From the IMG/VR virus record IMGVR_UViG_3300025879_001111, positions 1-21,151 of that record: a stretch of 21,151 nucleotides of DNA, one strand, 5' to 3'. Under the pieces are notes generated by a model that was not told where the DNA came from, made no database searches, and saw only the letters and a list, made by a program, of their open reading frames with translations. Shown here piece by piece: positions 1-8,944 of this stretch (position 1 is its first letter; each line of letters begins with the position of its first letter). The translations under genes and the position numbers were made by a program. Source of the DNA: a virus.

Positions 1-99
1 ACTGGTAAAGAATTAGGAATTCAAATCCATTGGATAAATCGTTCACATGGTTGGAGTACTACAAAGTTTAAAAAAGCAATAGCAGAATCAATAAAATGA
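1..99 (+). CDS. C-terminal end of an unidentified protein (partial)
   Basis: The window opens inside a reading frame (frame 1) that gives 32 residues, with IHWINRSHGW followed by a lysine-rich tail, and stops at TGA 97-99. The stop overlaps the next start as ATGA, the coupling also seen between later genes of this string, so I take it as the real end of an upstream gene in the same operon. The fragment is too short to assign to a family. Confidence 0.6.
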   Translation, partial: TGKELGIQIHWINRSHGWSTTKFKKAIAESIK

Positions 100-1535
100 A
101 ATTAGGAGTTTGTGTACCATATAGAAACAGAGAAACTCATTTAAAAGAGTTTGTACCAAGAGTTGGTAAGTATCTCGAAGAGCAGGGTATCGAATATTGT
201 ATGTATTTTGGTCATCAAACTGATGATAAATTATTTAATCGAGGTGCAATGAAAAATATTGCAGCAAAACATGCATTTGAGGATGGGTGTGATTACATAG
301 TTTGGCATGATATTGATATGATACCCGAAGAAGGATGTGATTACTCATTTCCAAAAGATAATCCAATTCACATCGCAACTAATATTTCACAAATGAACTA
401 TCAACTAAAGTATGAAGAATACTTTGGAGGAGCGGTTTTATTCTCAAAAGAACAAGTTGAAAAAACCAACGGATATTCTAATGATTATTGGGATTGGGGA
501 ATGGAAGATGATGATTTATTTTGGCGTTGTCATTTAGAAGGATATACTGCAGAAACAAATTTGGAATTAGAAAATAAAACTAGAGATTTTTTAAAATTCG
601 ATGGTACTCAATCATTTGTAGAAATACCAACAACTCGTAATTTACGAAACATTACTTCACGTTCTCATTCAGTATCTGTATTAGTCAGAGCAGAGCAACA
701 AGAAGATAAAGTTCCTATTTGGTTAGTTGGTGATAAGGATAGATTATTTATAGAATATCCTATTTTGAGACGACCTGGATATGATTGGGGTCTTTCATAT
801 AATAACTCACGAGCATATACTTTACAACTTTGGAATAATCAAAAAGAACATTTATATTCTTGGATGAAGAGATACGAAAATAAATGGACTTGGATTACCT
901 TTGTGGTTGATGATAATAAAATTCATTTCTATATGAATGGTAAAGAATCCGATGCAAGGTGGGGAACTGGAACTCACTCACCATTAGAGTTCAATGGTGT
1001 TTTAAAAAGATATGGTAATGTTCCATATTATTTAGGAACAACTACATCTGTTCCAAATGATAACGTACAGCGTTGGTTTAGAGGAGATATAGCTGATGTT
1101 AAAATTTGGAATAGAGCTCTATCACCAACCGAAGTTTCTAACATAGCCAACAACCCACCAAATGATGGGTTATCCCTACATTACGATTTCAAAGATGGAT
1201 TAGTGTTAGATAAAACCAACAATGGTAATGACGGAGAAAATTTTATGTGTAAACATGGTACCGATGAAATAACTATTCCCAATTCTATAATACCACATAG
1301 AAAACCAGGTCGTATGTTTTGTTTACCACATAAAGATGAAGGACTTATTGACGACGGTGGTATTATAAAATGGGCAAAAGGTGAAACAACTGCAAGAAAT
1401 GAAAAAAGATTTGTTCACCAAATGCAACAAGGAAAGTGGGATTATAAATCAGATGGTATGAATTCTTTAAAATATGAATTGATTAGTGTTGATGAAATTA
1501 CTCCAAAAGCAAAAATGATAAATGTTACTCTATGA
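96..1535 (+). CDS. GT7-like (beta-1,4-galactosyltransferase-type) glycosyltransferase with an inserted LamG domain
   Basis: A 479-residue glycosyltransferase that probably moves a sugar from a nucleotide-sugar donor. Residues 1-155 carry the hallmarks of the beta-1,4-galactosyltransferase fold: FNRG (47-50), HDIDMIP (71-77, counterpart of the metal-binding DVD), FGG (110-112) and WGMEDDD (134-140, counterpart of WGWGGEDDD). The family's closing part appears only at 400-479, with GRMFCLPH (405-412) and SDGMNSLKYEL (452-462, counterpart of the DGLNSLTY segment). Between them, about 162-385, lies a LamG/concanavalin-like beta-sandwich, recognised by FDGTQSFVEIP (168-178), WITFVVDDNKIHFYMNG (266-282) and GDIADVKIWNRALSPTEV (330-347). 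The lectin-like domain therefore interrupts the catalytic domain in the loop after EDDD. There is no signal peptide, so the protein is probably cytoplasmic. It starts on ATGA overlapping the upstream stop and overlaps the next gene by 4 bases. Acceptor and donor are unknown. Confidence 0.88.
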   Translation: MKLGVCVPYRNRETHLKEFVPRVGKYLEEQGIEYCMYFGHQTDDKLFNRGAMKNIAAKHAFEDGCDYIVWHDIDMIPEEGCDYSFPKDNPIHIATNISQMNYQLKYEEYFGGAVLFSKEQVEKTNGYSNDYWDWGMEDDDLFWRCHLEGYTAETNLELENKTRDFLKFDGTQSFVEIPTTRNLRNITSRSHSVSVLVRAEQQEDKVPIWLVGDKDRLFIEYPILRRPGYDWGLSYNNSRAYTLQLWNNQKEHLYSWMKRYENKWTWITFVVDDNKIHFYMNGKESDARWGTGTHSPLEFNGVLKRYGNVPYYLGTTTSVPNDNVQRWFRGDIADVKIWNRALSPTEVSNIANNPPNDGLSLHYDFKDGLVLDKTNNGNDGENFMCKHGTDEITIPNSIIPHRKPGRMFCLPHKDEGLIDDGGIIKWAKGETTARNEKRFVHQMQQGKWDYKSDGMNSLKYELISVDEITPKAKMINVTL

Positions 1536-2911
1536 GTCAACTACACGATGTTAGGAATAAATTAAATAAGGTAGGGTGTGGATTTTGTTTAGCTAAATGG
1601 ACACAAGTTACAATGCATCTTGGATTAGGAATGACACACTCGTGTCACCACCCTGCTCCTCATAAAATTCCATTAAGAGAAATTAAACGAAATCCATCCG
1701 CCTTACATAATACTCGTTTTAAGAAACAAAAACGAAAAGAAATGTTAGAGGGTAAACGACCTGATGAGTGTAACTATTGTTGGAATGTAGAAGATAATTC
1801 AGATTCATTTTCAGATAGAACTTTTAAATCATCAGAACCGTGGTCATTATCTGAATATGATAAAATAAAAGATTCACATTGGAAAACTGATTTCAATCCA
1901 AAGTATGTTGAGGTTTCGTTTTCTAACACGTGTAACTTTGCTTGTGCATACTGTGGTCCTCAATATTCTTCTAAATGGGTAGAGGAAATCGAAAAACACG
2001 GTCCATATAATACTTCTACTAATTACAACCAAATAGATTCGTTGAGAGAGAAAGGTGAGATGCCTTACAAACAATCCGAAGAAAACCCCTATGTAGAAGC
2101 ATTTTGGGAATGGTGGCCTGATTTGTATAAGGATTTACATACATTTAGAATAACTGGTGGAGAACCACTACTTTCCAAAGACACATTTAAGGTATTGGAA
2201 TATATTCAAGAAAATTGGGAACAAAACCCAAATTTATCGTTAGCAATCAATACCAATATGAATGTACCTGAAAAGTTGATGAATCGTTTTATCGAATTAT
2301 GTCAAGATTTATCAAACAACAATAAGGTACGAGAACTGATTATCTTCACATCAGTAGAAGGAACTGATAAACAAGCCGAATATACTCGTTTTGGATTGAA
2401 TTACGAAACCTTTTGGACTAATGTGGATACATTCCTTACCGAACTACCAAAGATGACTATAAACATCATGGCAACCTTTAATGCATTATCAGTATTCACT
2501 TATAGTGATTTGATTGATAGAGTTTTTGAGATGAAAAGAAAACATCAAAACAATGAACGATATTGGGTATCTGCAATTCAGTTAGATACTTCGTATTTAA
2601 GATGGCCATCTCATTTATCTGTTAAAATTTTAGATGATGAACATAAAGAACTTATTTTAGAATCCGCTAAAAAAGCACTATATTATGGTATTAAAGAATT
2701 CAAACACGATAATTATGGATTCTCAAATGTAGAGATACAGAAAATAAAACGAATCTATGATTATGCAGTTGGTAACAGTATGTTTTCAACTGAAAAGTTT
2801 AGACAGGATTTTATTAAGTTTGTTGATGAATATGATACTCGTAGAGGAACTAACTTTACAGAAACATTCCCACAATTAAAAGAATTTTATGTTAGAAATA
2901 AGAAAGGGTAA
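1532..2911 (+). CDS. Radical SAM protein 1 with N-terminal twitch-type domain (HHP subtype)
   Basis: A 459-residue radical SAM enzyme. The AdoMet-binding [4Fe-4S] motif is CNFACAYC (Cys134, Cys138, Cys141), followed by GGEP (209-212), which contacts AdoMet in this superfamily. In front of the core is a cysteine-rich domain with Cys16/Cys19, Cys38 in SCHHP, and Cys80/Cys83 in PDECNYCW. These probably hold an auxiliary Fe-S cluster, as in twitch/SPASM domains, here at the N-terminus instead of the usual C-terminus. The HHPAPHKIPL segment (39-48) is shared only with the protein encoded at 3474-5099. The C-terminus carries YDTRRGTNFTETFPQLKEF, a signature repeated in modified form in most of its paralogues. 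It overlaps the glycosyltransferase by 4 bases and the LamG gene by 23. The substrate cannot be read from the sequence. Confidence 0.93.
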   Translation: MSQLHDVRNKLNKVGCGFCLAKWTQVTMHLGLGMTHSCHHPAPHKIPLREIKRNPSALHNTRFKKQKRKEMLEGKRPDECNYCWNVEDNSDSFSDRTFKSSEPWSLSEYDKIKDSHWKTDFNPKYVEVSFSNTCNFACAYCGPQYSSKWVEEIEKHGPYNTSTNYNQIDSLREKGEMPYKQSEENPYVEAFWEWWPDLYKDLHTFRITGGEPLLSKDTFKVLEYIQENWEQNPNLSLAINTNMNVPEKLMNRFIELCQDLSNNNKVRELIIFTSVEGTDKQAEYTRFGLNYETFWTNVDTFLTELPKMTINIMATFNALSVFTYSDLIDRVFEMKRKHQNNERYWVSAIQLDTSYLRWPSHLSVKILDDEHKELILESAKKALYYGIKEFKHDNYGFSNVEIQKIKRIYDYAVGNSMFSTEKFRQDFIKFVDEYDTRRGTNFTETFPQLKEFYVRNKKG

Positions 2912-3470
2912 TCCTTGGATTTTTTGGCCAAGTAGTATTTGTGATACCTTTCCAACCAATCCTGCAGATAAATTATTAAATGGTAAACATTCCTATAAAA
3001 TAGATATTACTCTTACTCTATTGGATGATACTCCTACTAAACGAACTTTATTTTCAATACTACCTAAATATTCTGGTTTAGATATTGATGATGGTTGTAT
3101 GATTTTTTTATTAGGCAAAGAACATGGTACTGAAACTTTTGTTTTACCATCAGTAATACTACCTAATAAAAAAACCAATATAATATTAAACTATACTTAT
3201 AGTAAGTTGGTTTCTTTAACCATAGATGGTATTCTTATTAAAGAAATTCCACTTGAAGAACCACTTGGTTTTGATGAAAATCCTCATATTATATTTGGGG
3301 CAGGTAATTTCCCTAAAAATGGATTTAATCTAAACTATACAGATATTGACTTACATGAATTCAAATTATGGATTGACGGTGAGTTGGAATCTGAACATGA
3401 TTTTAATAAATTTATTTTTGATAAATCATTTGATAAAACAGAAAATTGTAATTTTATACATAAACTTTAA
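2889..3470 (+). CDS. Stand-alone LamG/concanavalin-like domain protein
   Basis: A 193-residue protein that appears to be a single beta-sandwich of the LamG/concanavalin-like type, usually a carbohydrate- or protein-binding fold. Supporting segments are the strand pattern in HSYKIDITLTLLDD (34-47), VSLTIDGILIKEIPL (near 107-121, a typical LamG hairpin with 'xIDGxxI'), and IDLHEFKLWIDGELE near the C-terminus, matching the 'GxIxxVxIWxxxL' strand of the LamG domain in the glycosyltransferase encoded at 96-1535. There is no signal peptide or membrane segment. The start is the only ATG before the domain and lies 23 bases inside the preceding radical SAM gene. Sitting between two radical SAM genes of the HHP subtype, it may bind or present their substrate, but that is inference. 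It could also be a small structural or adhesin-like protein. Confidence 0.68.
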   Translation: MLEIRKGNPWIFWPSSICDTFPTNPADKLLNGKHSYKIDITLTLLDDTPTKRTLFSILPKYSGLDIDDGCMIFLLGKEHGTETFVLPSVILPNKKTNIILNYTYSKLVSLTIDGILIKEIPLEEPLGFDENPHIIFGAGNFPKNGFNLNYTDIDLHEFKLWIDGELESEHDFNKFIFDKSFDKTENCNFIHKL

Positions 3471-3473
3471 GTT

Positions 3474-5099
3474 ATGGGTGTATTTGGGAAACGAGAAAAT
3501 GAAACTTTCCAAGAATATAGAGAAAGATCTATAAATTCAATATCAAAATCATTTTGTGGTGCAAAATGGTATAACGCAACTATATGGTTGGGTAATGGAA
3601 CAACTGCAAGTTGTCATCACCCACCTGCACATAAAATTCCATTGGAAGAAGTTGCAAATTCATATAAAGCACTTCACAATACTACTTACAAGAAGGCAAT
3701 TCGTAAAGAAATGTTAGATGGGGTAAGACCCAAAGAATGTGAGTATTGTTGGAAGATAGAAGATTTAGGAGCTGATAAGGTTTCGGATAGAGTTTATAAA
3801 TCAGTAATTTATACAGATGAAGAACTTATAGAAGCTAAAGAAAAGTTTGGAGCAGGTCTTGATGTTGATTTAAAAACATTAGAAATAGCCTTTGATGCAA
3901 ACTGTAACTTCGGATGTTCCTATTGTAACGCATCTTTTTCTACTACTTGGCAAAAAGATATTAAAAAATTCGGACCTTACCAAAACTTAGTTTCAGATGG
4001 AGCAGGTGCATTTCAACATGATGGTGGTCATGCAATGCCTTATGGTAGAAAGAATGAAGGTAATCCTTATGTAGAAGCTTTCTGGAAATGGTGGGAAGCT
4101 GAATTACAATATAGTTTAAGAGAACTAAGAGTAACTGGTGGGGAACCATCAATGTCTCCAGACTTTTGGAAATTAATGGATTGGTGGAAATCTCATCCAG
4201 AATGTGAAGTTCCGTTCGCAGTTAACTCTAACTTAGGTCAGAAAAAAGAATTATTAGATGCATTGATTGAATCTACCAATTCATTTAAAGATTTTAGTTT
4301 ATACACTTCTAATGAAGCAACTGGAATACAATCCGAATATATTAGATATGGTCTTGATTGGGATGTTTGGATGAATAACATGCGAAGAGTTAATTCAGAA
4401 GGAAATATCCGTTCAGTAAATGTAATGATGACAATAAATTCGTTATGTTTATTTTCTATTACCGATTTTATGGATGAAATGATTAAACTCAAAAAAGAGT
4501 TCGGACCACATGCAGCTGTAATGTCATTTAATATTTTAAGATTCCCGTCATTCCAATCAATCGTAACACTTCCAACTGAAATTAGAATGGAACGTGCTAA
4601 TCACATGGAACAATGGTTGGAAAAAACTTGGGATGGTGGTGCAAATGGTTTTATGGATATGGAGAGAGATGGTTTATTGAGATTAATTGAATATACAAGA
4701 CAGGTTGATTCTGGACATGCATTCACTTCTTCAAAAGAAAGTAGAGAACGAGATTTTAAATCATTCTACGCACAATATGATGTTAGAAGAAAAAAAGATT
4801 TCTTAAAAGCATTTCCAATGTTAAAAGAATGGTGGGATTCTATACCAGAAACAAATATCGCACAATTAAGTGGTGTTATTGATGGTGATGATGCAAAATC
4901 TAATAGATATGTAGAGGAAACTCTCAAAAAAGCAAAAGAAGAGGGGTGGGTATTAAATCCACAATGGGCAAACCCAGGTTCACAAGAATATATTGAACCA
5001 GATGATCAACAGCAAGATGATATGATTGATTTAATTGGTGAATTAAAAAAAGAATCCGATAGTAAACATGTTGGAGGTATAGCAAGGAACTTAATATGA
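3474..5099 (+). CDS. Radical SAM protein 2 with N-terminal twitch-type domain (HHP subtype, long C-terminal tail)
   Basis: A 541-residue radical SAM enzyme, the longest of the eight. The core motif is CNFGCSYC (Cys144, Cys148, Cys151) and GGEP is at 222-225. The N-terminal domain has Cys28, Cys47 in SCHHPPAHKIPL, and Cys89/Cys92 in KECEYCWKIED. It shares with protein 1 the HHP-x-HKIPL block and NPYVEAFW-x-WW before GGEP, so these two form a subgroup. The usual C-terminal signature (YDVRRKKDFLKAFPMLKEWW) ends near residue 455. About 86 more residues follow, rich in Asp, Gln and Lys and absent from the paralogues; this tail may be a flexible interaction segment. The gene begins 3 bases after the LamG gene stop and ends as ATGA with the next gene. 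Substrate unknown. Confidence 0.93.
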   Translation: MGVFGKRENETFQEYRERSINSISKSFCGAKWYNATIWLGNGTTASCHHPPAHKIPLEEVANSYKALHNTTYKKAIRKEMLDGVRPKECEYCWKIEDLGADKVSDRVYKSVIYTDEELIEAKEKFGAGLDVDLKTLEIAFDANCNFGCSYCNASFSTTWQKDIKKFGPYQNLVSDGAGAFQHDGGHAMPYGRKNEGNPYVEAFWKWWEAELQYSLRELRVTGGEPSMSPDFWKLMDWWKSHPECEVPFAVNSNLGQKKELLDALIESTNSFKDFSLYTSNEATGIQSEYIRYGLDWDVWMNNMRRVNSEGNIRSVNVMMTINSLCLFSITDFMDEMIKLKKEFGPHAAVMSFNILRFPSFQSIVTLPTEIRMERANHMEQWLEKTWDGGANGFMDMERDGLLRLIEYTRQVDSGHAFTSSKESRERDFKSFYAQYDVRRKKDFLKAFPMLKEWWDSIPETNIAQLSGVIDGDDAKSNRYVEETLKKAKEEGWVLNPQWANPGSQEYIEPDDQQQDDMIDLIGELKKESDSKHVGGIARNLI

Positions 5100-6472
5100 A
5101 AATAAAACCAGAAGAAGGTAATAAAACATTTTGTATCGCACCATGGACACATACATACCTCTCACCACAAAGTGAGAGAAGATTATGTTGTGCCTCACGA
5201 GAAAAAGCTGAGTGGGCAACTCAATATATAGATGGAGATGCTGCGGATGAGGGGTCTGTTTACAATCCTGGTACATTAAAAGACCATTGGAATTCTGAAT
5301 ACATGAAGGGTATTCGTAGGGATTTAATGGCTGGTAAAGAAATACCACAATGTGCGGTATGTAATGGTAAACTTCTAAACATATCAATTTATCGTGATTA
5401 CTTTACCAAAACTTTATTTCCACATAAAGTAGATGAGGCATTTGAAAAAACCAATGATGATGGTCATACAGAAATGCCACCAATCTCATTTGATTATAGA
5501 ATTAAAAACTTATGTAACTTTAAATGTAGAATGTGTGGAGACCAATTATCTTCTTCATGGGAATCTGAAAGGAGAGCTATGGGAGATTATGATGCAGAAG
5601 GTAATGCCGATTTTTGGGCTCAAAAGAAAAATAAACCTGCTATTGAATCTTTTCAAAAAGATGTAGCAGAAGCTGAATTATGGGAGGCTGTAAAAAATGG
5701 TACAATCGAAGAAATCTATTGGGTAGGTGGTGAACCTCTAATGTGGGATATACATTGGGAAGTAATGGAATATTTAGTTGAACATGATTTAGCTAAAAAT
5801 GTGTGGGTTCGTTATAACACCAACTTCAGTAGAACGACTTATAAACATTGGGATTTAAAAAACATGTTACCACACTTTAAAACTGTACAAATTTGTGCTT
5901 CTATTGATGGTGTTGGTAAAAACGTAGAATACGTAAGACATGGTATTAAATGGGATAGTTGGATTCAGAACTTTAAAGATTATACTTTTTTAAATAAAAA
6001 GTATGGTGATTATGGAATTGCATTTGATTTAACCATAACTACCCCTGGTCTTTTTTGTTTAAAGGAATTGTTAGATTTAGCATTAGAGTTAGATGTTCAT
6101 ACTTTAATAAAAACTACATTTGCATTTGATAGTACTATCATGATGTGTCCTCAAGTTCTTCCTCGTGAATTATTTGATGAAGTGTTAGATGATTTAATCG
6201 AATATGTAACTCCAAAGGTACAAAATACTAAATACGCATATTGGATTGATTGTTTAGTTGATTTAAAAGCTAGACAAGTATTCTCCGAACAATATCCCGA
6301 TTGGGAAGAGGGATTACGTAACGGCAAGAAGAGATTACAACGAGTAGACTCGTGGAGAAAGAACGAAGGTATAATTGAAGAAATATATTCAGCTAACCCA
6401 AAAGTATTGGAATGGTGGAATTCTATTAAATTAGATGAAGCAGAAACACTACCACACTCAAGTTTATTATAA
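5096..6472 (+). CDS. Radical SAM protein 3 with N-terminal twitch-type domain
   Basis: A 458-residue radical SAM enzyme. Core cysteines are Cys140, Cys144 and Cys147 in CNFKCRMC; GGEP is at 211-214. The N-terminal domain has FCIAPW (Cys13), the CC pair (31-32) and Cys86/Cys89 in PQCAVC, the likely ligands of an auxiliary cluster. The segment RIKNLCNFKCRMCGDQLSSSW closely parallels proteins 6 and 7, so these three look like a second subgroup. SIDGVGKNVEYVRHGIKWDSW (about 269-289) is the conserved strand of the barrel after GGEP. The C-terminus keeps the family signature as VDSWRKNEG...NPKVLEWW. It is coupled on both sides by overlapping stops and starts (ATGA upstream, TAATG downstream). Substrate unknown. 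Confidence 0.93.
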   Translation: MKIKPEEGNKTFCIAPWTHTYLSPQSERRLCCASREKAEWATQYIDGDAADEGSVYNPGTLKDHWNSEYMKGIRRDLMAGKEIPQCAVCNGKLLNISIYRDYFTKTLFPHKVDEAFEKTNDDGHTEMPPISFDYRIKNLCNFKCRMCGDQLSSSWESERRAMGDYDAEGNADFWAQKKNKPAIESFQKDVAEAELWEAVKNGTIEEIYWVGGEPLMWDIHWEVMEYLVEHDLAKNVWVRYNTNFSRTTYKHWDLKNMLPHFKTVQICASIDGVGKNVEYVRHGIKWDSWIQNFKDYTFLNKKYGDYGIAFDLTITTPGLFCLKELLDLALELDVHTLIKTTFAFDSTIMMCPQVLPRELFDEVLDDLIEYVTPKVQNTKYAYWIDCLVDLKARQVFSEQYPDWEEGLRNGKKRLQRVDSWRKNEGIIEEIYSANPKVLEWWNSIKLDEAETLPHSSLL

Positions 6473-7695
6473 TGGAAGCACCCGGAGAAGAATATAGAAA
6501 AAAATCATTTTGTGTACTACCCTTTACACATTTAGCAACCCACCCAATTGGTACTGTCACACCTTGTTGTGTTACTGATATGACCGATAGTGTGAGTACT
6601 GCTGCAGATGAAAACGGACATCACTTATTTCTATCTAAAGACCCGTTGGATAATATTGCTAATTCTGATAAATTTAATAAAATTAGAAAACAAATGGTTA
6701 ATGGAGAATTTCCATCTGTTTGTAGTAAGTGTTACAAATATGATTTAAATGGAGTTCATTCTAAACGAATGGAATCTAACCTTAAATTCTCTCACCTAAT
6801 AGATGAATGTTTTAAAAACGTAAATGAGGATGGTTCTTTAAAGAAAGTAGATTACAAGTATGTAGAATTACGACTGGGTACTGTCTGTAATTTAAAGTGT
6901 GTTACGTGTAACCCATTTTCATCAAACCGATGGAATCAAGATTTAGCAGTATTTAAAGGAACTGAATTTGAAAAAGATTATTTCAAAAATGAAATAAAAA
7001 CAGAATGGTTTAGGGATTATGACTTTTATGATGAACTTTATACAAAATGTTCAGAATTAGAAGAAGTTTGGATAAATGGTGGAGAACCAACCTTAATAAA
7101 AGAACATGGATATTTCTTAAATAAATTTATCGAAGATGGTACTTCTAAAAATATAGATTTACATTATAGTTTAAACTGTACTCAGTTTCCAGACCATTTT
7201 ATTGAATTGTGGAAAAACTTTAAAGAAGTTAGAATACATTTATCAATTGATGATTTGGAAGATAGAAATCACTATGTACGATATCCAGCAGATTGGGATG
7301 TTATTTTTAAATCATTCGAAAAAATCATACAATATAAAGATGTATTCAATTTAGAAGTTTGTCAAACAGTAAGTGCATTAAATGTATATCGTATAAATGA
7401 TTTTAAAAAATGGGTAGATAGTTATGGGTTAATAATAGCTCACAACTATGTTCATTGGCCAGAACATATGCATGTTTCGTTGATACCAGATGAAATGAAG
7501 GAAGAAATAAAAAATAATATATCTAATTTAGCACCACATGAGAAAGATAGATTAATCATGGAATTGGATAAACCAAAAAATACTACAAAGGAAAAGATGT
7601 TTTATCATTTTGTAAATTTATTGGATAAACAACGAAATGTTTATATTGGTGATTATTTGAAAGAATGGGATTCTTATTTTAAAAAATTATTGTAG
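6472..7695 (+). CDS. Radical SAM protein 4 with N-terminal twitch-type domain
   Basis: A 407-residue radical SAM enzyme. Core motif CNLKCVTC (Cys139, Cys143, Cys146) with GGEP at 203-206. The N-terminal cysteine set is FCVLPF (Cys14), TPCC (Cys32/33) and CSKC (Cys84, Cys87). The barrel strand usually reading 'SIDG' is SIDDLEDRNHYVRYPADWD here, so the glycine after the aspartate is lost and the substrate pocket may differ. The C-terminal signature is LDKQRNVYIGDYLKEW. The start overlaps the stop of protein 3 by one base (TAATG), and protein 5 begins one base after its stop. It is among the shorter members. Substrate unknown. Confidence 0.92.
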   Translation: MEAPGEEYRKKSFCVLPFTHLATHPIGTVTPCCVTDMTDSVSTAADENGHHLFLSKDPLDNIANSDKFNKIRKQMVNGEFPSVCSKCYKYDLNGVHSKRMESNLKFSHLIDECFKNVNEDGSLKKVDYKYVELRLGTVCNLKCVTCNPFSSNRWNQDLAVFKGTEFEKDYFKNEIKTEWFRDYDFYDELYTKCSELEEVWINGGEPTLIKEHGYFLNKFIEDGTSKNIDLHYSLNCTQFPDHFIELWKNFKEVRIHLSIDDLEDRNHYVRYPADWDVIFKSFEKIIQYKDVFNLEVCQTVSALNVYRINDFKKWVDSYGLIIAHNYVHWPEHMHVSLIPDEMKEEIKNNISNLAPHEKDRLIMELDKPKNTTKEKMFYHFVNLLDKQRNVYIGDYLKEWDSYFKKLL

Positions 7696-7696
7696 T

Positions 7697-8944
7697 ATGA
7701 GTAAAAGTATGTGTATAGTTCCATGGGTAGGGTTCTCAAACGATCCAGATGGTACGGTTAGAGCTTGTTGTATATCAAAAGAAAAGGTTACTAAAGAAAA
7801 TGGTGATTTATATTATACTCAATTGGATAATGTAAAGGATATATTTCATTCTCCATATATGAAACAACTTAGACAAGATTTTATTGATGGTAAAAAACCA
7901 AAAAATTGTGAAGTATGTTGGAAAGATGAAGAAAATGGATATACCAGTAAACGCGAGCATTATAATGAAATTATAAAAGAGTATATGGGTGAGTATGCTA
8001 TACCCGAACTAATATATACATCAGAAGTACCCGAATATCCATTTGATTTTCAAGTTATCTTATCAAACGCATGTAATTTAAAGTGTAGAAGTTGTGGTAG
8101 TTCACACAGCACTGAGTGGTACAAGGAATTAAAGACAATGCCAGAAGGTGATATACAAGGTATAAGAAATTATTTATATCCATTACCCCATGGTCAGGCT
8201 GGTGATAAGAAAGGTGAGTTTATATCATCAATGGATGATTGGATTGAACACGTTAAACGAATCGAAATAGTTGGGGGTGAACCTTTCTACACCAATCATT
8301 GGGAAAATGCATGGAATAGAATGATTGAACTTAGAAAATCTAAAGATATCATTATAAACATGTCTTGTAACGCAACAATTTGTAATGAACCATTGGTAAG
8401 GAGAATTGCAGAAAACTTTAAAAGAGTTGGTATTGGTTTAAGTGTTGATGGTATGGGTAGAACATTTGAATATCTGAGAAAGGAAGCTAAATGGGATGAT
8501 GTTGTTCAAAATTTAAAACAATTTCACAAAATTAATTTAGATTATCAGAAGTATAATAAAACATTCTTCAACTACACATATACGACATCGTGGATTAATG
8601 CATGGGAACTACCCGAATTTCATGATTGGTTTAAAGAACACACGCCATCCTTCTCAATATGGATGAACATAATCCACAACCCAGAGCATATGTGTTTATA
8701 TACCTTGCCAGTTGAGACTAAAGATAAAATAAAGGAAAAGTGGTTAGCATATAAAGGTTGGGGTAAATATCAAAGTGATATTGAAGGAATGATAAAGTAT
8801 ATGTACAGTAAACAATTTACCGATACTGAACTTAAACAAATTTATACTAGATTCACAATATTGGATAAGTATAGAAATGAAAAAACAATAGATGTAGTTG
8901 GTGATTTTTATCCAGAACTTAAACCCTACTTTCAAAATGACTGA
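7697..8944 (+). CDS. Radical SAM protein 5 with N-terminal twitch-type domain
   Basis: A 415-residue radical SAM enzyme. Core motif CNLKCRSC (Cys126, Cys130, Cys133) and GGEP at 193-196. The N-terminal domain begins almost at once: MCIVPW (Cys6), DGTVRACC (Cys24/25) and CEVC (Cys71, Cys74), then ENGYTSKREHY, matching the 'ExxG-x-SxR' run after CxxC in several paralogues. A short insertion with PLPHGQAGDKKGEF (about 162-175) separates the core cysteines from GGEP and resembles the MPYGRKNEGNPY insertion of protein 2. The barrel strand is LSVDGMGRTFEYLRKEAKWDD. The C-terminal signature is LDKYRNEKTIDVVGDFYPELKPYF. Adjacent genes lie one base upstream and overlap by 8 bases downstream. Substrate unknown. 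Confidence 0.92.
   Translation: MSKSMCIVPWVGFSNDPDGTVRACCISKEKVTKENGDLYYTQLDNVKDIFHSPYMKQLRQDFIDGKKPKNCEVCWKDEENGYTSKREHYNEIIKEYMGEYAIPELIYTSEVPEYPFDFQVILSNACNLKCRSCGSSHSTEWYKELKTMPEGDIQGIRNYLYPLPHGQAGDKKGEFISSMDDWIEHVKRIEIVGGEPFYTNHWENAWNRMIELRKSKDIIINMSCNATICNEPLVRRIAENFKRVGIGLSVDGMGRTFEYLRKEAKWDDVVQNLKQFHKINLDYQKYNKTFFNYTYTTSWINAWELPEFHDWFKEHTPSFSIWMNIIHNPEHMCLYTLPVETKDKIKEKWLAYKGWGKYQSDIEGMIKYMYSKQFTDTELKQIYTRFTILDKYRNEKTIDVVGDFYPELKPYFQND

Noticed and set aside
3346-3534. 62-residue + strand open frame across the LamG/radical SAM 2 junction
   Set aside because: It lies in another frame over two well-supported genes and shows no domain or composition typical of a real gene.
8898-8936. 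Longer start for radical SAM protein 6 at ATG 8898
   Set aside because: It would overlap protein 5 by 47 bases and add 13 residues before a start that already places FCxxxW at the family position; ATG 8937 fits better.
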